The notes: generated by a model not told the origin, from the sequence alone. Counted from the first letter of the stretch, positions 37,627-46,617 are shown. The stretch: 64,000 nucleotides of DNA from Mesorhizobium sp. B2-3-4 (GCF_006442315.1 NZ_VFVY01000010.1:1-64000), one strand, 5' to 3'. Numbers and translations are program-made.

Positions 37627-38709
37627 CTAGGCCCCCATCTCGACGCGCGCCATCTCAACCAGCCAGGAATCGGCATAGATGTTGATGCCGGCCGGATCGA
37701 ACCGCACCTTCGGCTCGGCCGGAACAGCCTCGTCCTCGCCGATGACGGCTGCGATGTCGCGGCCTTCGAGCTTGGCACGCACCACCTTGTGGCGGCCGAG
37801 ATCCTCCACTTTGCTGACCTGTACGGTCATGCCGTCGCGGCCCAGCCGGACATATTCAGGCCGAATGCCGAGTTCGATCGCGCCGCTGCCAGCCTTGGGC
37901 GCGCCCGGCAACTCGATGCGTTGCGAGCCGAGCGTCGCGGTTTTGCCGTCGATCGCCACCGGCATGACGTTCATGCCGGGCGAGCCGATGAAATAGCCGA
38001 CGAAGGTGTGACGGGGCCGCTCGAACAATTCCGCCGGCGTGCCGATCTGGACGATGCCGCCATCATACATGACCACCACCTGATCGGCGAAGGTCAGCGC
38101 CTCGGTCTGGTCGTGCGTGACATAGACCATGGTGTAGCCGAAGCGGCGGTGAAGCTGCTTCAATTGCGAGCGCAGCACCCACTTCATGTGCGGGTCGATG
38201 ACCGTCAGCGGTTCGTCGAACAGGATGGCGTTGACGTCGGAGCGGACCAGCCCGCGGCCGAGCGATATCTTCTGTTTCTGGTCGGCGGTCAGGCCCCTCG
38301 CCTTCTTCTTCGCCCACGACGCCAGGTCGATCATGTCGAGCGTCTCGCGCACCTTGCGGTCGACGTCGGCCTCCGGCACGCCGCGATTGCGCAGCGGAAA
38401 AGCCAGATTGTCGTAGACGGTCATGGTGTCGTAGATGACCGGGAACTGGAACACCTGCGCGATGTTGCGTTCCTGCGTCGACAGATTGGTGACGTCCCTG
38501 CCGTTGAACAGCAGCTGGCCGTGAGAGGGATGCAGCAGCCCCGAAATGATGTTGAGCAGCGTGGTCTTGCCGCAGCCGGAAGGCCCAAGCAGCGCATAGG
38601 CGCCGCCATCCTCGAATGTGTGGTGCACCTCCCTGAGCGCGAAATCGGCATCCTTCTGCGGGTTCGGCAGGTAGGAATGCCTGACATGGTTGACGTCGAT
38701 GCGTGCCAT
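37627..38709 (-). CDS. glpT: Glycerol ABC transporter ATP-binding protein
   Basis: A 360-residue MalK-type ATPase. Walker A is GPSGCGKTT and Walker B is ILFDEPL. The ABC signature position reads KISLGRGL, preceded by QKQ rather than the canonical LSGGQ, a noticeable deviation. A regulatory OB-type (TOBE) domain fills the C-terminal third. The partner ATPase GlpS has a canonical LSGGQQQR, so the transporter is probably an asymmetric heterodimer with one degenerate composite site. Confidence 0.93.
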   Translation of the reverse strand: MARIDVNHVRHSYLPNPQKDADFALREVHHTFEDGGAYALLGPSGCGKTTLLNIISGLLHPSHGQLLFNGRDVTNLSTQERNIAQVFQFPVIYDTMTVYDNLAFPLRNRGVPEADVDRKVRETLDMIDLASWAKKKARGLTADQKQKISLGRGLVRSDVNAILFDEPLTVIDPHMKWVLRSQLKQLHRRFGYTMVYVTHDQTEALTFADQVVVMYDGGIVQIGTPAELFERPRHTFVGYFIGSPGMNVMPVAIDGKTATLGSQRIELPGAPKAGSGAIELGIRPEYVRLGRDGMTVQVSKVEDLGRHKVVRAKLEGRDIAAVIGEDEAVPAEPKVRFDPAGINIYADSWLVEMARVEMGA

Positions 38710-38719
38710 ATCGCCCTCC

Positions 38720-39799
38720 TCAAGCCGCCAGCTTCGCCGCGGTCACGGCGCGGCCGTGCTCGTCGAAGACCATGATGTGACGCGGATCGATGAAGACATC
38801 GACCACCTGATCGGTCTCGAAATCCCTGATGCCGTGGGTCAGCATGACCCAACGCGCATCCGCGAAATCGAGATGGACGAAGCTCTCGGACCCGGTGATT
38901 TCGGTGATAGTGACCTTGGCCCGCACCGGCACGGCCAAGTCATTGGGCCGCTCGAGCGACAAATGGTGCGGCTGGAAGCCGATCGTGTAATTGCCATCGG
39001 CGATGGAGACGAGCTCCGCCGGCACCGGCAGCTTGACGCCGCCTTCGAGCAGGAAGTCCGGGCCCTTCTTGGCGAGCACGATGGTGTTGAGAGGCGGATC
39101 GGCGAAGGTCCTTGCCGTCACCAGGTCGACCGGCTTGCGGAACACGTCGATGGTCGGGCCGAACTGGGTGATGCGGCCTTCCGACAGTGTCGCCGTGTTG
39201 CCGCCGAGCAGCAGCGCCTCGTGCGGTTCGGTGGTGGCGTAGACGAAGATGGTGCCGGCGGCGGCGAAGATCCTCGGCAGTTCGGCACGCAACTCCTCGC
39301 GCAATTTGTAGTCGAGATTGGCCAGCGGCTCGTCGAGCAGCACCAGGCTGGCATTCTTGACGATGGCGCGCGCCAGCGCGGTGCGCTGCTGCTGGCCGCC
39401 TGACAGATTGAGCGGCGTGCGGTCGAGATAGGGCGTCAGCTTGAGCAGTGCCGCCGCTTCACGCACCTGGCTGTCGATCTTGGCCTGCTCGACACCGGCC
39501 ACGCGCAAGGGCGAGGCGATGTTCTCATAGACGGTCATCGCCGGATAGTTGATGAACTGCTGGTAGACCATGGCGATCTTGCGCTTCTGCACCGGCGTGC
39601 CGGTGACGTCATGGCCGTCGAACCAGACCGAACCGGAGGTCGGCACGTCGAGACCCGCCATCAGCCGCATCAGGCTGGTCTTGCCGGAAAGGGTCGGTCC
39701 GAGCAGGACGTTGAGCGATCCATGCTGCAGCGTCAGCGATACGTCGCGGATGTGCTCGACCGCGCCGACCGCCTTGGTGACGTTCCTCAATTCCAGCAT
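38720..39799 (-). CDS. glpS: Glycerol ABC transporter ATP-binding protein
   Basis: A 359-residue MalK-type ATPase. The P-loop reads GPTLSGKTSL, an unusual form that keeps GKT; the signature LSGGQQQRTALARA and Walker B LVLLDEPLANLD are canonical. The C-terminal TOBE domain is present. It lies 10 bp upstream of glpT and 42 bp after glpD. Together with GlpT it drives GlpPQ. Confidence 0.94.
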   Translation of the reverse strand: MLELRNVTKAVGAVEHIRDVSLTLQHGSLNVLLGPTLSGKTSLMRLMAGLDVPTSGSVWFDGHDVTGTPVQKRKIAMVYQQFINYPAMTVYENIASPLRVAGVEQAKIDSQVREAAALLKLTPYLDRTPLNLSGGQQQRTALARAIVKNASLVLLDEPLANLDYKLREELRAELPRIFAAAGTIFVYATTEPHEALLLGGNTATLSEGRITQFGPTIDVFRKPVDLVTARTFADPPLNTIVLAKKGPDFLLEGGVKLPVPAELVSIADGNYTIGFQPHHLSLERPNDLAVPVRAKVTITEITGSESFVHLDFADARWVMLTHGIRDFETDQVVDVFIDPRHIMVFDEHGRAVTAAKLAA

Positions 39800-39841
39800 G
39801 ACGCCTCCTCCCAGGCTTTCCGCATCAGCTCGAGCCCCTCT

Positions 39842-41398
39842 TCATTCCGCGGCCGCGACATGCTGGCGGCTGATGCCGCGCATGAATTCATCGAGTGCCG
39901 CGACCTGCTCGCGGCTGAGATGCAAGCCGCGCTTGGTCCGCCGCCACAGCACGTCTTCGGCCGTGACCGCCCATTCGTGTTCGGCGAGATAGCGCACCTC
40001 GGCCTCGTGGAGATCGCCACCAAAATTGCGGCCTAGGTCGCCGATCGACTTGGCAAGACCGAGCAGCACCTGGGCGCGCGTCCCGTAAAGCCGCGTCAGC
40101 CGGCGAGCCAGGCGCTGGTCAAGGAAGGGGTAGACACCCTTGAGTTTGGCGACCTGCGCATCGAAACCGGTGGCCGGAAAATCGCCGCCAGGCAGCGGCG
40201 CATTGGATGTCCACGGCTTGCCACGCTTGCCAAGGAAACCCTCGATCTTCTCCAGCATCGATTCGGACAACCGGCGATAGGTGGTGATCTTGCCGCCGAA
40301 GGCATTGACGATCGGCGCCCCACCCTCGCCGCCATCGGCCTTCAGCACGTAGTCGCGGGTTGCTTCCTGCGCCTTCGAAGCGCCGTCATCATAGAGCGGG
40401 CGCACGGCCGAATAGGTCCAGACGATGTCCGAACGCTTGACGGGAACCGCGAAATATTCGCTGGCCGCGGCGCAGAGATAATCGATCTCGGTCTCGCTGA
40501 TCTTCACGTCATGCGGATCGCCGGGATAATCCTGATCCGTGGTGCCGATCAGCGTGAACTCGTCCTCGTAGGGAATGGCGAAGATGATGCGGCCATCCCT
40601 GTTCTGGAAGAAATAGGCGCGCGGGTCGTCGAATTTCTTGGCGATGACGATATGGCTGCCCTGCACCAGGCGCACATTGTGCACGTCGTTGAGCCCGACG
40701 ACGCCGGACAGCACATGGTCGACCCATGGTCCGGCGGCATTGACCAGCAGCCGCGCCTTGACCTCCTCGGTCTCGCCGGTCCGCACGTCTTCGATCTTGA
40801 TTGTCCAGAGGCCGTTTTCGCGGCGGGCGCCGACCACCTTGGTACGGGTGCGGATGGTTGCGCCGCGGTCGGCGGCATCGCGCGCGTTGAGCGCCACCAG
40901 CCGCGCGTCATTGACCCAGCCATCGGAATATTCGAAGGCCTTTTTGAACAAGGGTTTCAGAGGCTTGCCGGCCGGATCGCGCGTCATGTCGAGCGTCCTG
41001 GTCGCCGGCAGCAATTTGCGGCCGCCAATGTGATCGTAGAGGAACAGGCCGAGCCGGATCAGCCAGGCCGGGCGCAGACCCTTGGCATAGGGCAGCACGA
41101 AGCGCATCGGCCAGATGATGTGCGGCGCGTTCTGCCACAGCACCTCACGTTCCATCAGCGCCTCGCGCACCAGGCGGAACTCGTAGAATTCGAGATAGCG
41201 CAGGCCGCCATGGATGAGCTTGGTCGAGCCCGACGATGTCCCGCTGGCGAGATCATTCATCTCAGCCAGGAAAACCGAAAACCCGCGGCCGACGGCGTCG
41301 CGGGCAATGCCGCAGCCGTTGATGCCACCGCCTATGACGAAAATGTCACGGATCGAAGATGCGTCCACCAGTTCCTCCACGATTTCGCATTGCACCAT
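39842..41398 (-). CDS. glpD: Glycerol-3-phosphate dehydrogenase (aerobic)
   Basis: FAD-dependent membrane-associated enzyme oxidising glycerol-3-phosphate to dihydroxyacetone phosphate and feeding electrons to quinone. The FAD motif is IFVIGGGINGCGIARDA, followed by SGTSSGSTKLIHGGLRYLE; the C-terminal GlpA-type domain is present. Length 518 from ATG 41398, whose ribosome site is weak. A GTG at 41368 preceded by GGAGGAA is a good alternative start, 10 codons in. A GlpR-type operator precedes it. Confidence 0.96.
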   Translation of the reverse strand: MVQCEIVEELVDASSIRDIFVIGGGINGCGIARDAVGRGFSVFLAEMNDLASGTSSGSTKLIHGGLRYLEFYEFRLVREALMEREVLWQNAPHIIWPMRFVLPYAKGLRPAWLIRLGLFLYDHIGGRKLLPATRTLDMTRDPAGKPLKPLFKKAFEYSDGWVNDARLVALNARDAADRGATIRTRTKVVGARRENGLWTIKIEDVRTGETEEVKARLLVNAAGPWVDHVLSGVVGLNDVHNVRLVQGSHIVIAKKFDDPRAYFFQNRDGRIIFAIPYEDEFTLIGTTDQDYPGDPHDVKISETEIDYLCAAASEYFAVPVKRSDIVWTYSAVRPLYDDGASKAQEATRDYVLKADGGEGGAPIVNAFGGKITTYRRLSESMLEKIEGFLGKRGKPWTSNAPLPGGDFPATGFDAQVAKLKGVYPFLDQRLARRLTRLYGTRAQVLLGLAKSIGDLGRNFGGDLHEAEVRYLAEHEWAVTAEDVLWRRTKRGLHLSREQVAALDEFMRGISRQHVAAAE

Positions 41399-41424
41399 TT
41401 TGGGTCTTTTGCGAAACCGTGGCG

Positions 41425-41463
41425 GAATTATTTCGAACTGATAACGAATGTCAAACGAAATAT
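41425..41463. promoter_or_regulatory. Candidate GlpR operator at glpD
   Basis: The region between glpR and glpD contains TTCGAACTGATAACGAA followed by AAACGAAAT, repeating TTCG/CGAA half-sites like those bound by DeoR-family GlpR (E. coli site TTCGATAACGAA). It is placed 25-60 bp upstream of glpD. Similar half-sites precede glpR. Confidence 0.6.
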
Positions 41464-41492
41464 CACAAGCCCGTGAAACGGCCGTGAATGCC

Positions 41493-42260
41493 TTAGCCGA
41501 GCGACGTTTCGATGAGTTGAACCTCGGCTTCCTGGCAGATCCTGCGCACCGAGGGGATGTCGCAACGGTCGGTGATGAAGGTGTTGACCTGCGACAGATG
41601 GCCGATCCGCACCGGCGCGGTACGCTCGAATTTGGTCTGGTCGGACACCAGGATGACATGCCTTGCATTGGCAATGATCGCTTGCGCCACCTTCACCTCG
41701 CGAAAATCGAAATCGAGCAGCGCCCCGTCATGGTCGATGGCGGAGGCTCCGATGACGGCATAGTCGACCTTGAACTGCTTGATGAAATCGACCGCCGCCT
41801 CACCGACGACGCCGCCGTCGGAGCCGCGCACCACGCCGCCCGCGATCACCACTTCGATCGAGGGATAGATGCGCATCCTGTTGGCAACATTGATGTTATT
41901 GGTGATGACCATGAGGCCGCTGTGATCGAGCAAAGCCTTGCTGACCGCTTCCGTCGTGGTGCCGATGTTGATGAACAGCGAAGCGTTGTCCGGGATAAGC
42001 CTGGCCGCCGCGCTGCCGATCGCCTCTTTCTCCTCGGCCGCGATCTTGCGCCTTGCCTCATACTCCATGTTCTCGATGCCGGATGGGAACAAGGCGCCGC
42101 CATGGATGCGCGAAAGCAGGCGCTGGTCGCACAGATCGTTGAGATCCTTGCGGATGGTCTGCGGCGTCACGTTGAAATGTGTCGCCAGATCGTCGACCAG
42201 CACCCGACCATTATCCTTGGCCATCTGGATGATTTCGGCATGGCGCGGCGACAGATACAT
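41493..42260 (-). CDS. glpR: DeoR-family regulator GlpR
   Basis: A 255-residue repressor. The N-terminal winged helix (about residues 5-58, starting YLSPRHAEIIQMAKDNGRV, with the DeoR signature VTPQTIRKDLNDLCDQRLLSRIHGGA in this region) is followed by the DeoR sugar-phosphate sensor domain. Glycerol-3-phosphate is the expected inducer. It is the first gene of the glp series and carries its own operator, implying autoregulation. Confidence 0.93.
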   Translation of the reverse strand: MYLSPRHAEIIQMAKDNGRVLVDDLATHFNVTPQTIRKDLNDLCDQRLLSRIHGGALFPSGIENMEYEARRKIAAEEKEAIGSAAARLIPDNASLFINIGTTTEAVSKALLDHSGLMVITNNINVANRMRIYPSIEVVIAGGVVRGSDGGVVGEAAVDFIKQFKVDYAVIGASAIDHDGALLDFDFREVKVAQAIIANARHVILVSDQTKFERTAPVRIGHLSQVNTFITDRCDIPSVRRICQEAEVQLIETSLG

Positions 42261-42274
42261 TTCACAACCTCCCC

Positions 42275-42309
42275 TTTTCGTTTTTCTTGATTATAAACGA
42301 AAACGAAAA
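42275..42309. promoter_or_regulatory. Candidate GlpR operator at the glpR promoter
   Basis: Inverted TTTTCGTTTT (42275-42284) faces AAACGAAAACGAAAA (42295-42309) around an AT-rich centre. The CGAA/TTCG half-sites match those upstream of glpD. The site lies 15-50 bp upstream of the glpR ATG, overlapping the expected promoter. Confidence 0.6.
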
Positions 42310-42387
42310 TGATGAAAGGGTGTAAGCCGGCTAATGGAAATCAGATGATTGCAAAGGCAAACTTGGGCATAACTCCATGAGCCACGT

Positions 42388-43800
42388 TCAGGTCAGGCCG
42401 CGCGCGATTTCGGTGATGACGGCAAAGGCCGAATCGACATCGGCGGCGGTTGCCTCGAACTGGCCGACCTGGAAGCGGATGGCGACACGCCCGTTCACCC
42501 CTGTCTGCGTCAGGTAGATGCGGCCGTCATCATTGATGGCGTTGACCAGTCGAAGATTGTGCTTGTCGGTCTCCGTACCGGCCGGCGCGGCATGCCGGAA
42601 TGAAAACAGCGACAGCATCGGCTCGGTGACGATCTCGAAATCCGGCTCGCCGGCCAGGCGCGCGGCAAGACCCTCGCTCCAGGCGACATGATTGCGGATC
42701 ATCGTGCGCAGGCCTTCCAGCCCGTGCGCCCGCAGCAGGAACCACAGCTTCAGCGCACGGAAGCGCCGGCCGAGCGGCACCGACCATTCGGAATAGTTGA
42801 CGACACCGTCATGGCCGTGGGTCTTGAGGTAGTCGGGCTTGATGGCCAGTGTCCTGACATGACTCGAGGGATCGCGCAGGAACTGGATCGAACAGTCGAA
42901 TTGCGCCCCCAGCCATTTGTGCGGGTTGAAGACGATCGAATCCGCGCCTTCGACGCCCACCCAGAAGTGACGATATTCCGGGCAGATCATCGCCGAGCCG
43001 GCCCAGGCGGCATCGACATGCAGATAGAGCCCGTGCCGCCTGGCAATCTCGGCAACCGCCGCGATGTCGTCCGTGCCGCCCGTACTGGTACCGCCGACGC
43101 AGGCGATGATGCCCGCCGGCAGCATGCCGGCCTTCCTGTCGGCAACGATCGCGGCCTCCAGGGCTGCCGTATCCATGGCGCGAAAGCGTCCGGCGACCGG
43201 GATGCGCACGAGATTGTCCTCGCCGATACCCGATACCCAGATCGCCCGGTCGATCGACGTGTGCACCTGGTCGGAGGAATAGATGCGAAGCCGGGCCTGC
43301 CCGGCCAGGCCTTGTCTGTTGCCTTGCCAGTCGAGCGCGCGCTCACGCATGGTCAGAACCGCGTTCAATGTCGCCGACGAGGCCGAATCCTGGATCACGC
43401 CGGCAAAGCCTTCCGGCAGGCCAAGCGCCTGGCGCATCCAGTCGACGGTGCGGGTCTCGAGTTCTGTTGCCGCTGGCGATGTCTGCCAGAGCATGCACTG
43501 CGCGGCCATTGCCGACACCAGATACTCTGCCACGACAGAAACCGGCGCGGCATTTGCCGGGAAATAGGCGAAGAAGCGTGGATGCTGCCAATGCGTCATT
43601 CCAGGCACGATCTTGGCCTCGAAATCGGCGAAGATCCGGTCCATCGGTTCCGCTTGCTCGGGCGGCGATGTTTCGATGCTTCTGAAGATTTCGCCGGGGG
43701 CAACCGCCGGACGAACCGGCAGATCACGCAGCGTGGCGCGGTAATCCGCGCCCCAGTCGGCGGCGCGCCGCGACCAGTCCCGAAACTCGTCGTTGTTCAT
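42388..43800 (-). CDS. PLP-dependent group II decarboxylase (aromatic amino acid decarboxylase family)
   Basis: A 470-residue pyridoxal-phosphate enzyme. The cofactor lysine lies in FNPHKWLGAQFDCS and the ring-stacking region in LYLHVDAAWAGSA, both typical of aromatic-L-amino-acid/DOPA decarboxylases. Family members decarboxylate tryptophan, tyrosine, phenylalanine or DOPA, and some are aldehyde synthases; the substrate cannot be told here. Start 43800 is fixed by GGGAGGA. A 105-bp gap with an ATTAAC-N2-GTTAAT inverted repeat at 43853-43866 separates it from the Anbu gene, so it is probably its own unit. Confidence 0.9.
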   Translation of the reverse strand: MNNDEFRDWSRRAADWGADYRATLRDLPVRPAVAPGEIFRSIETSPPEQAEPMDRIFADFEAKIVPGMTHWQHPRFFAYFPANAAPVSVVAEYLVSAMAAQCMLWQTSPAATELETRTVDWMRQALGLPEGFAGVIQDSASSATLNAVLTMRERALDWQGNRQGLAGQARLRIYSSDQVHTSIDRAIWVSGIGEDNLVRIPVAGRFRAMDTAALEAAIVADRKAGMLPAGIIACVGGTSTGGTDDIAAVAEIARRHGLYLHVDAAWAGSAMICPEYRHFWVGVEGADSIVFNPHKWLGAQFDCSIQFLRDPSSHVRTLAIKPDYLKTHGHDGVVNYSEWSVPLGRRFRALKLWFLLRAHGLEGLRTMIRNHVAWSEGLAARLAGEPDFEIVTEPMLSLFSFRHAAPAGTETDKHNLRLVNAINDDGRIYLTQTGVNGRVAIRFQVGQFEATAADVDSAFAVITEIARGLT

Positions 43801-43905
43801 ACATCCTCCCGGACCGCGCATGGCATTGCGGTCAAAATAGCGTTGTCATTTCATTAACACGTTAATTATATCGCGACAACAGCCATGTCCGACGGACGAG
43901 CCACC

Positions 43906-44637
43906 CTACCCCGGAAAGTCCGGCAGGCTGGCAAAGGCAGTCTTCAATGCGTTCGACCAGCCCTCGGAAATGGCGCGGTAATAGGCGTCGTCCTGCCCGA
44001 TCCGTTTCCTCAGCCCGACCTGGAAAGCATCCTGCTCCAGGAAGAGCAGGTCGAGCGGCAGGCCGACCGACAGGTTGGATTTCAGCGTGGAATCGAACGA
44101 CACAAGCAGCAGCTTCACTGTCTCGGCGAGACTCATCGTGCGCTCATAGGCGCGGATGATGATCGGCTTGCCATATTTGGTCTCGCCGATCTGGAAGAAC
44201 GGCGTGTCATCGGTCGATTCGATGAAATTGCCTTCGGGATAGATCATGAACAGGCGGGGCGCGCTGCCCTTGATCTGCCCGCCCAGGATGAAGGAGGCGT
44301 TGAAATAGGAATCAGCCTTTTCACCGGCGGGCGACGATTGCGCGATCACCTCTTTCACAGTGTCGCCGACCAGCCGCACCGTCTGGTACATGGATGGCGT
44401 TTCGAGCAGCTTCTCGTGGCGATCGGTCACCGCCTTGGTGCGCTCGTCGAGCAGGCTGACCACGGCCTGCGTCGTCGCCAGATTGCCGGCCGACATCAAG
44501 ACGATGACGCGTTCGCCGGGCTGTTCCCAGACGTGCATCTTCTTGAATGTCGAGATCGAATCCATGCCGGCATTGGTGCGAGTGTCCGACATGAAGACGA
44601 GCCCGCGATCGATCTTGAGCCCGACGCAATAAGTCAT
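43906..44637 (-). CDS. Proteasome-type peptidase Anbu
   Basis: A 243-residue N-terminal-nucleophile hydrolase of the Anbu (ancestral beta subunit) family. It begins MTYCVGLKIDRGLVFMSDTRTNAGMD; removal of Met would expose Thr2 as the catalytic nucleophile, as in HslV and proteasome beta subunits. The SAGNLATTQ segment and C-terminal region fit Anbu. It ends a four-gene series with transglutaminase-like, alpha-E and ATP-grasp proteins, the association described for Anbu by comparative genomics. No cognate ATPase gene is nearby. Physiological substrates are unknown. Confidence 0.92.
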   Translation of the reverse strand: MTYCVGLKIDRGLVFMSDTRTNAGMDSISTFKKMHVWEQPGERVIVLMSAGNLATTQAVVSLLDERTKAVTDRHEKLLETPSMYQTVRLVGDTVKEVIAQSSPAGEKADSYFNASFILGGQIKGSAPRLFMIYPEGNFIESTDDTPFFQIGETKYGKPIIIRAYERTMSLAETVKLLLVSFDSTLKSNLSVGLPLDLLFLEQDAFQVGLRKRIGQDDAYYRAISEGWSNALKTAFASLPDFPG

Positions 44638-44706
44638 GATTGCCTTTCCGGCGGTGAGATTCGGATTTCAGGTCTGTTCGACCGGAAATCAACCGGCACT
44701 GGCCGA

Positions 44707-45501
44707 TTACTGCTCGACCCTGACCGTCACCGCAAGCTTCTCCTGCGCTTGCCCGAGCAGAATTCCCGAAACGGGCGACGCGTCGCGATAATCGCGCCCG
44801 ATCGCTATTTTCACGTAGCGCTCGTCGGGAGAGATACCGTTGGCGGGATCGAAGGCAACCCAGCCGAGGCCCGGAACATGGGCTTCAGCCCAGGCATGGC
44901 TCGCCGCCTGCTCGACGGCGGCATCCATCATCAGATAGCCGCTGACATAGCGAGCCGGAAAACCCATGGCGCGCGCGGCGGCGGCGAAGATGTGGCTATG
45001 GTCCTGGCAGACACCTGACTTGAGCGCCAGGGCCTCTTCAGCCGGCGTCGCCGCACTGGTGGTGCCGGGCGTATAGGCGACACGCTCGCCGATGACCGCC
45101 ATGAGCCGGTGCAGTCTTTCGATGTCGGTCCCTTTGCCGACCGCCTCCGCGAGGCCACGAACGCCGTCGCCGGCCGTCGTCAACGGCGTTTCCTGCGCGA
45201 ACAGCCATAGCGGTGCAAAGCCTTGATGCGGCCCGCAGACGCCCGATGTATCGCGCGTCAGCACCTCGCCCGATGCCTCGACGGTCACCGTATTGTGGCC
45301 GCCCTCGATGCTCACCAGCCTCGTGTCGTTGCCAAAATGATCGGCAAAACGCACTTCCTCGCGTGCGCCGTCGATCTTGATCGCCCAGGACGACACGGTC
45401 TGCGTCGGCCCGCTCTGCGGCAACAGGCGCAGCCGCTGCAGCAAATACTGCAACGGCGCGTCATAGCTGTATTCGGTGCTGTGGGTGATCTTGAGCCGCA
45501 T
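44707..45501 (-). CDS. Transglutaminase-like protein of the Anbu cluster
   Basis: A 264-residue cytoplasmic protein with an N-terminal beta-sandwich typical of bacterial transglutaminase-like proteins (MRLKITHSTEYSYDAPL) and a papain-like core. The catalytic triad is visible as C165 (SGVCQDHSH), H202 (SHAWAEA) and D218 (AFDPANG). No signal peptide is seen. Papain-like members may hydrolyse or form amide bonds. In this cluster it is predicted to reverse or process a peptide tag added by the ATP-grasp protein. It lies 69 bp upstream of the Anbu gene. Confidence 0.92.
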   Translation of the reverse strand: MRLKITHSTEYSYDAPLQYLLQRLRLLPQSGPTQTVSSWAIKIDGAREEVRFADHFGNDTRLVSIEGGHNTVTVEASGEVLTRDTSGVCGPHQGFAPLWLFAQETPLTTAGDGVRGLAEAVGKGTDIERLHRLMAVIGERVAYTPGTTSAATPAEEALALKSGVCQDHSHIFAAAARAMGFPARYVSGYLMMDAAVEQAASHAWAEAHVPGLGWVAFDPANGISPDERYVKIAIGRDYRDASPVSGILLGQAQEKLAVTVRVEQ

Positions 45502-45526
45502 GGCTATCTTCCGTTTGTGAGCACCC

Positions 45527-45543
45527 GCTTTTCGGGATCATGC
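45527..45543. repeat. GCATGATCCCGAAAA-type repeat element
   Basis: GCTTTTCGGGATCATGC between the alpha-E and transglutaminase genes closely resembles one arm of the palindrome at 10592-10633 (TTTTCGGGGCCATGC). This element is recognisable as a common interspersed intergenic motif of Mesorhizobium-type genomes. Here only one arm is present. Confidence 0.5.
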
Positions 45544-46485
45544 TCAATAGAACCTGTAGTCCTGCGCGATCTCGTCGCCGAGCCTGGTGTTGTCGCGAAT
45601 GAAGCCGGCCAGGAACTCATGCAGGCCCGCGTCGAATATGTCCTTGATCGATCCCGCGCGCAGCATCGTCTGCGTCTTCTCCGCCGTCGCATGGCAGGCA
45701 TGGCGCTCGCCATAGTCGTCGCCGAGGAACTTCAGATGCTCGGCCAGGAAGCGGTAGCAGAAGGTCAGCGACCTCGGCATGCGCACGTTGAGGATCAGGT
45801 AGTCGGCAATGTTGGTCGGCTTGTAATCGGCGTCGTAGACCCAGCGATAGGAGCGATGCGCCGAAACCGAACGCAGGATCGATTCCCACTGATAGTTGTC
45901 CAGGCTCGATCCCACCCATGAGATCGACGGCAGCAGCACGTAGTATTTCACGTCGAGGATACGCGCCGTGTTGTCGGCGCGCTCGACATAGGTGCCGAGC
46001 TGCGAGAAATCGAAGATCTCGTTGCGCAGCATGGTGCCGTAGAACGAGCCGCGGATCAGTGCCGTCTCGCGCTTGATCGCGTCGAGCACGCTTGGCAGAT
46101 CGCGCTCGTCGATCGGCCTCGCCAGCATGCGCTTCAGCGCCATCCAGGCCTCGTTGATGCTTTCCCAGGTCTCGCGCGTAAGCGCGGTGCGCACCATGCG
46201 GGCATTGTTGCGGGCGGTCTCGATCGAGGCCATCGTGCTCGACGGGTTAGATGTGTCGCGCAGCAGGAAGTCGGCGACGTTGGCGGCCGTATACTCCGAA
46301 TATTTCTGTTTGAAGGCGACGTCGGAGCCGGCGCTGAGCAGCACCGAATTCCACTCTTCGGATGCGTTCTGGGTGCGGGTCAGCGCCATGCGCAGGCCAG
46401 CGTCGACCAGACGCGCCATGTTTTCAGCCCGCTCGATATAGCGGTTCATCCAGTAGAGCCCGTTGGCGGTGCGGCCGAGAAGCAT
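45544..46485 (-). CDS. Alpha-E domain protein of the Anbu cluster
   Basis: A 313-residue all-helical protein of the alpha-E (formerly DUF403) family. It begins MLLGRTANGLYWMNRYIERAENMARL, with the conserved R-x-x-ExR-like helix characteristic of the family, and the SVSAHRSYRW stretch is near residue 225. Alpha-E domains almost always neighbour circularly permuted ATP-grasp proteins and are thought to work with them as an amidoligase partner. It follows the ATP-grasp gene after a 132-bp spacer with a long inverted repeat. Confidence 0.92.
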   Translation of the reverse strand: MLLGRTANGLYWMNRYIERAENMARLVDAGLRMALTRTQNASEEWNSVLLSAGSDVAFKQKYSEYTAANVADFLLRDTSNPSSTMASIETARNNARMVRTALTRETWESINEAWMALKRMLARPIDERDLPSVLDAIKRETALIRGSFYGTMLRNEIFDFSQLGTYVERADNTARILDVKYYVLLPSISWVGSSLDNYQWESILRSVSAHRSYRWVYDADYKPTNIADYLILNVRMPRSLTFCYRFLAEHLKFLGDDYGERHACHATAEKTQTMLRAGSIKDIFDAGLHEFLAGFIRDNTRLGDEIAQDYRFY

Positions 46486-46502
46486 GGGGAGGCCCTCGGG
46501 CT

Positions 46503-46614
46503 AGTGAGTAGGGAATAGGAAGTAGTGAGCAGGAAATAATTGAATCTCAACGGAATATGGCATGCGCTTCCCCTCTACAGTTCACTACTGACTACTCACC
46601 AATCCCTACTCACT
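46503..46614. repeat. Heptad-rich inverted repeat between ATP-grasp and alpha-E genes
   Basis: AGTGAGTAGGGA (46503-46514) pairs exactly with TCCCTACTCACT (46603-46614), and inside it AGTAGTGA (46521-46528) pairs with TCACTACT (46582-46589). The arms are built from repeated GTGAGTA/TACTCAC units. It may attenuate or stabilise the operon mRNA, or be a degenerate mobile repeat. Confidence 0.65.
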
Positions 46615-46617
46615 CAC

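Noticed and set aside
36721-38775. 684-codon plus-strand frame across glpP and glpT
   Set aside because: It is the antisense of well-supported transporter genes and has the His/Asp/Arg-rich composition of a shadow frame.
43853-43866. ATTAAC-N2-GTTAAT inverted repeat upstream of the PLP decarboxylase
   Set aside because: Possible operator of an unknown regulator, but it is short, single and without a second copy, so no regulator is assigned.
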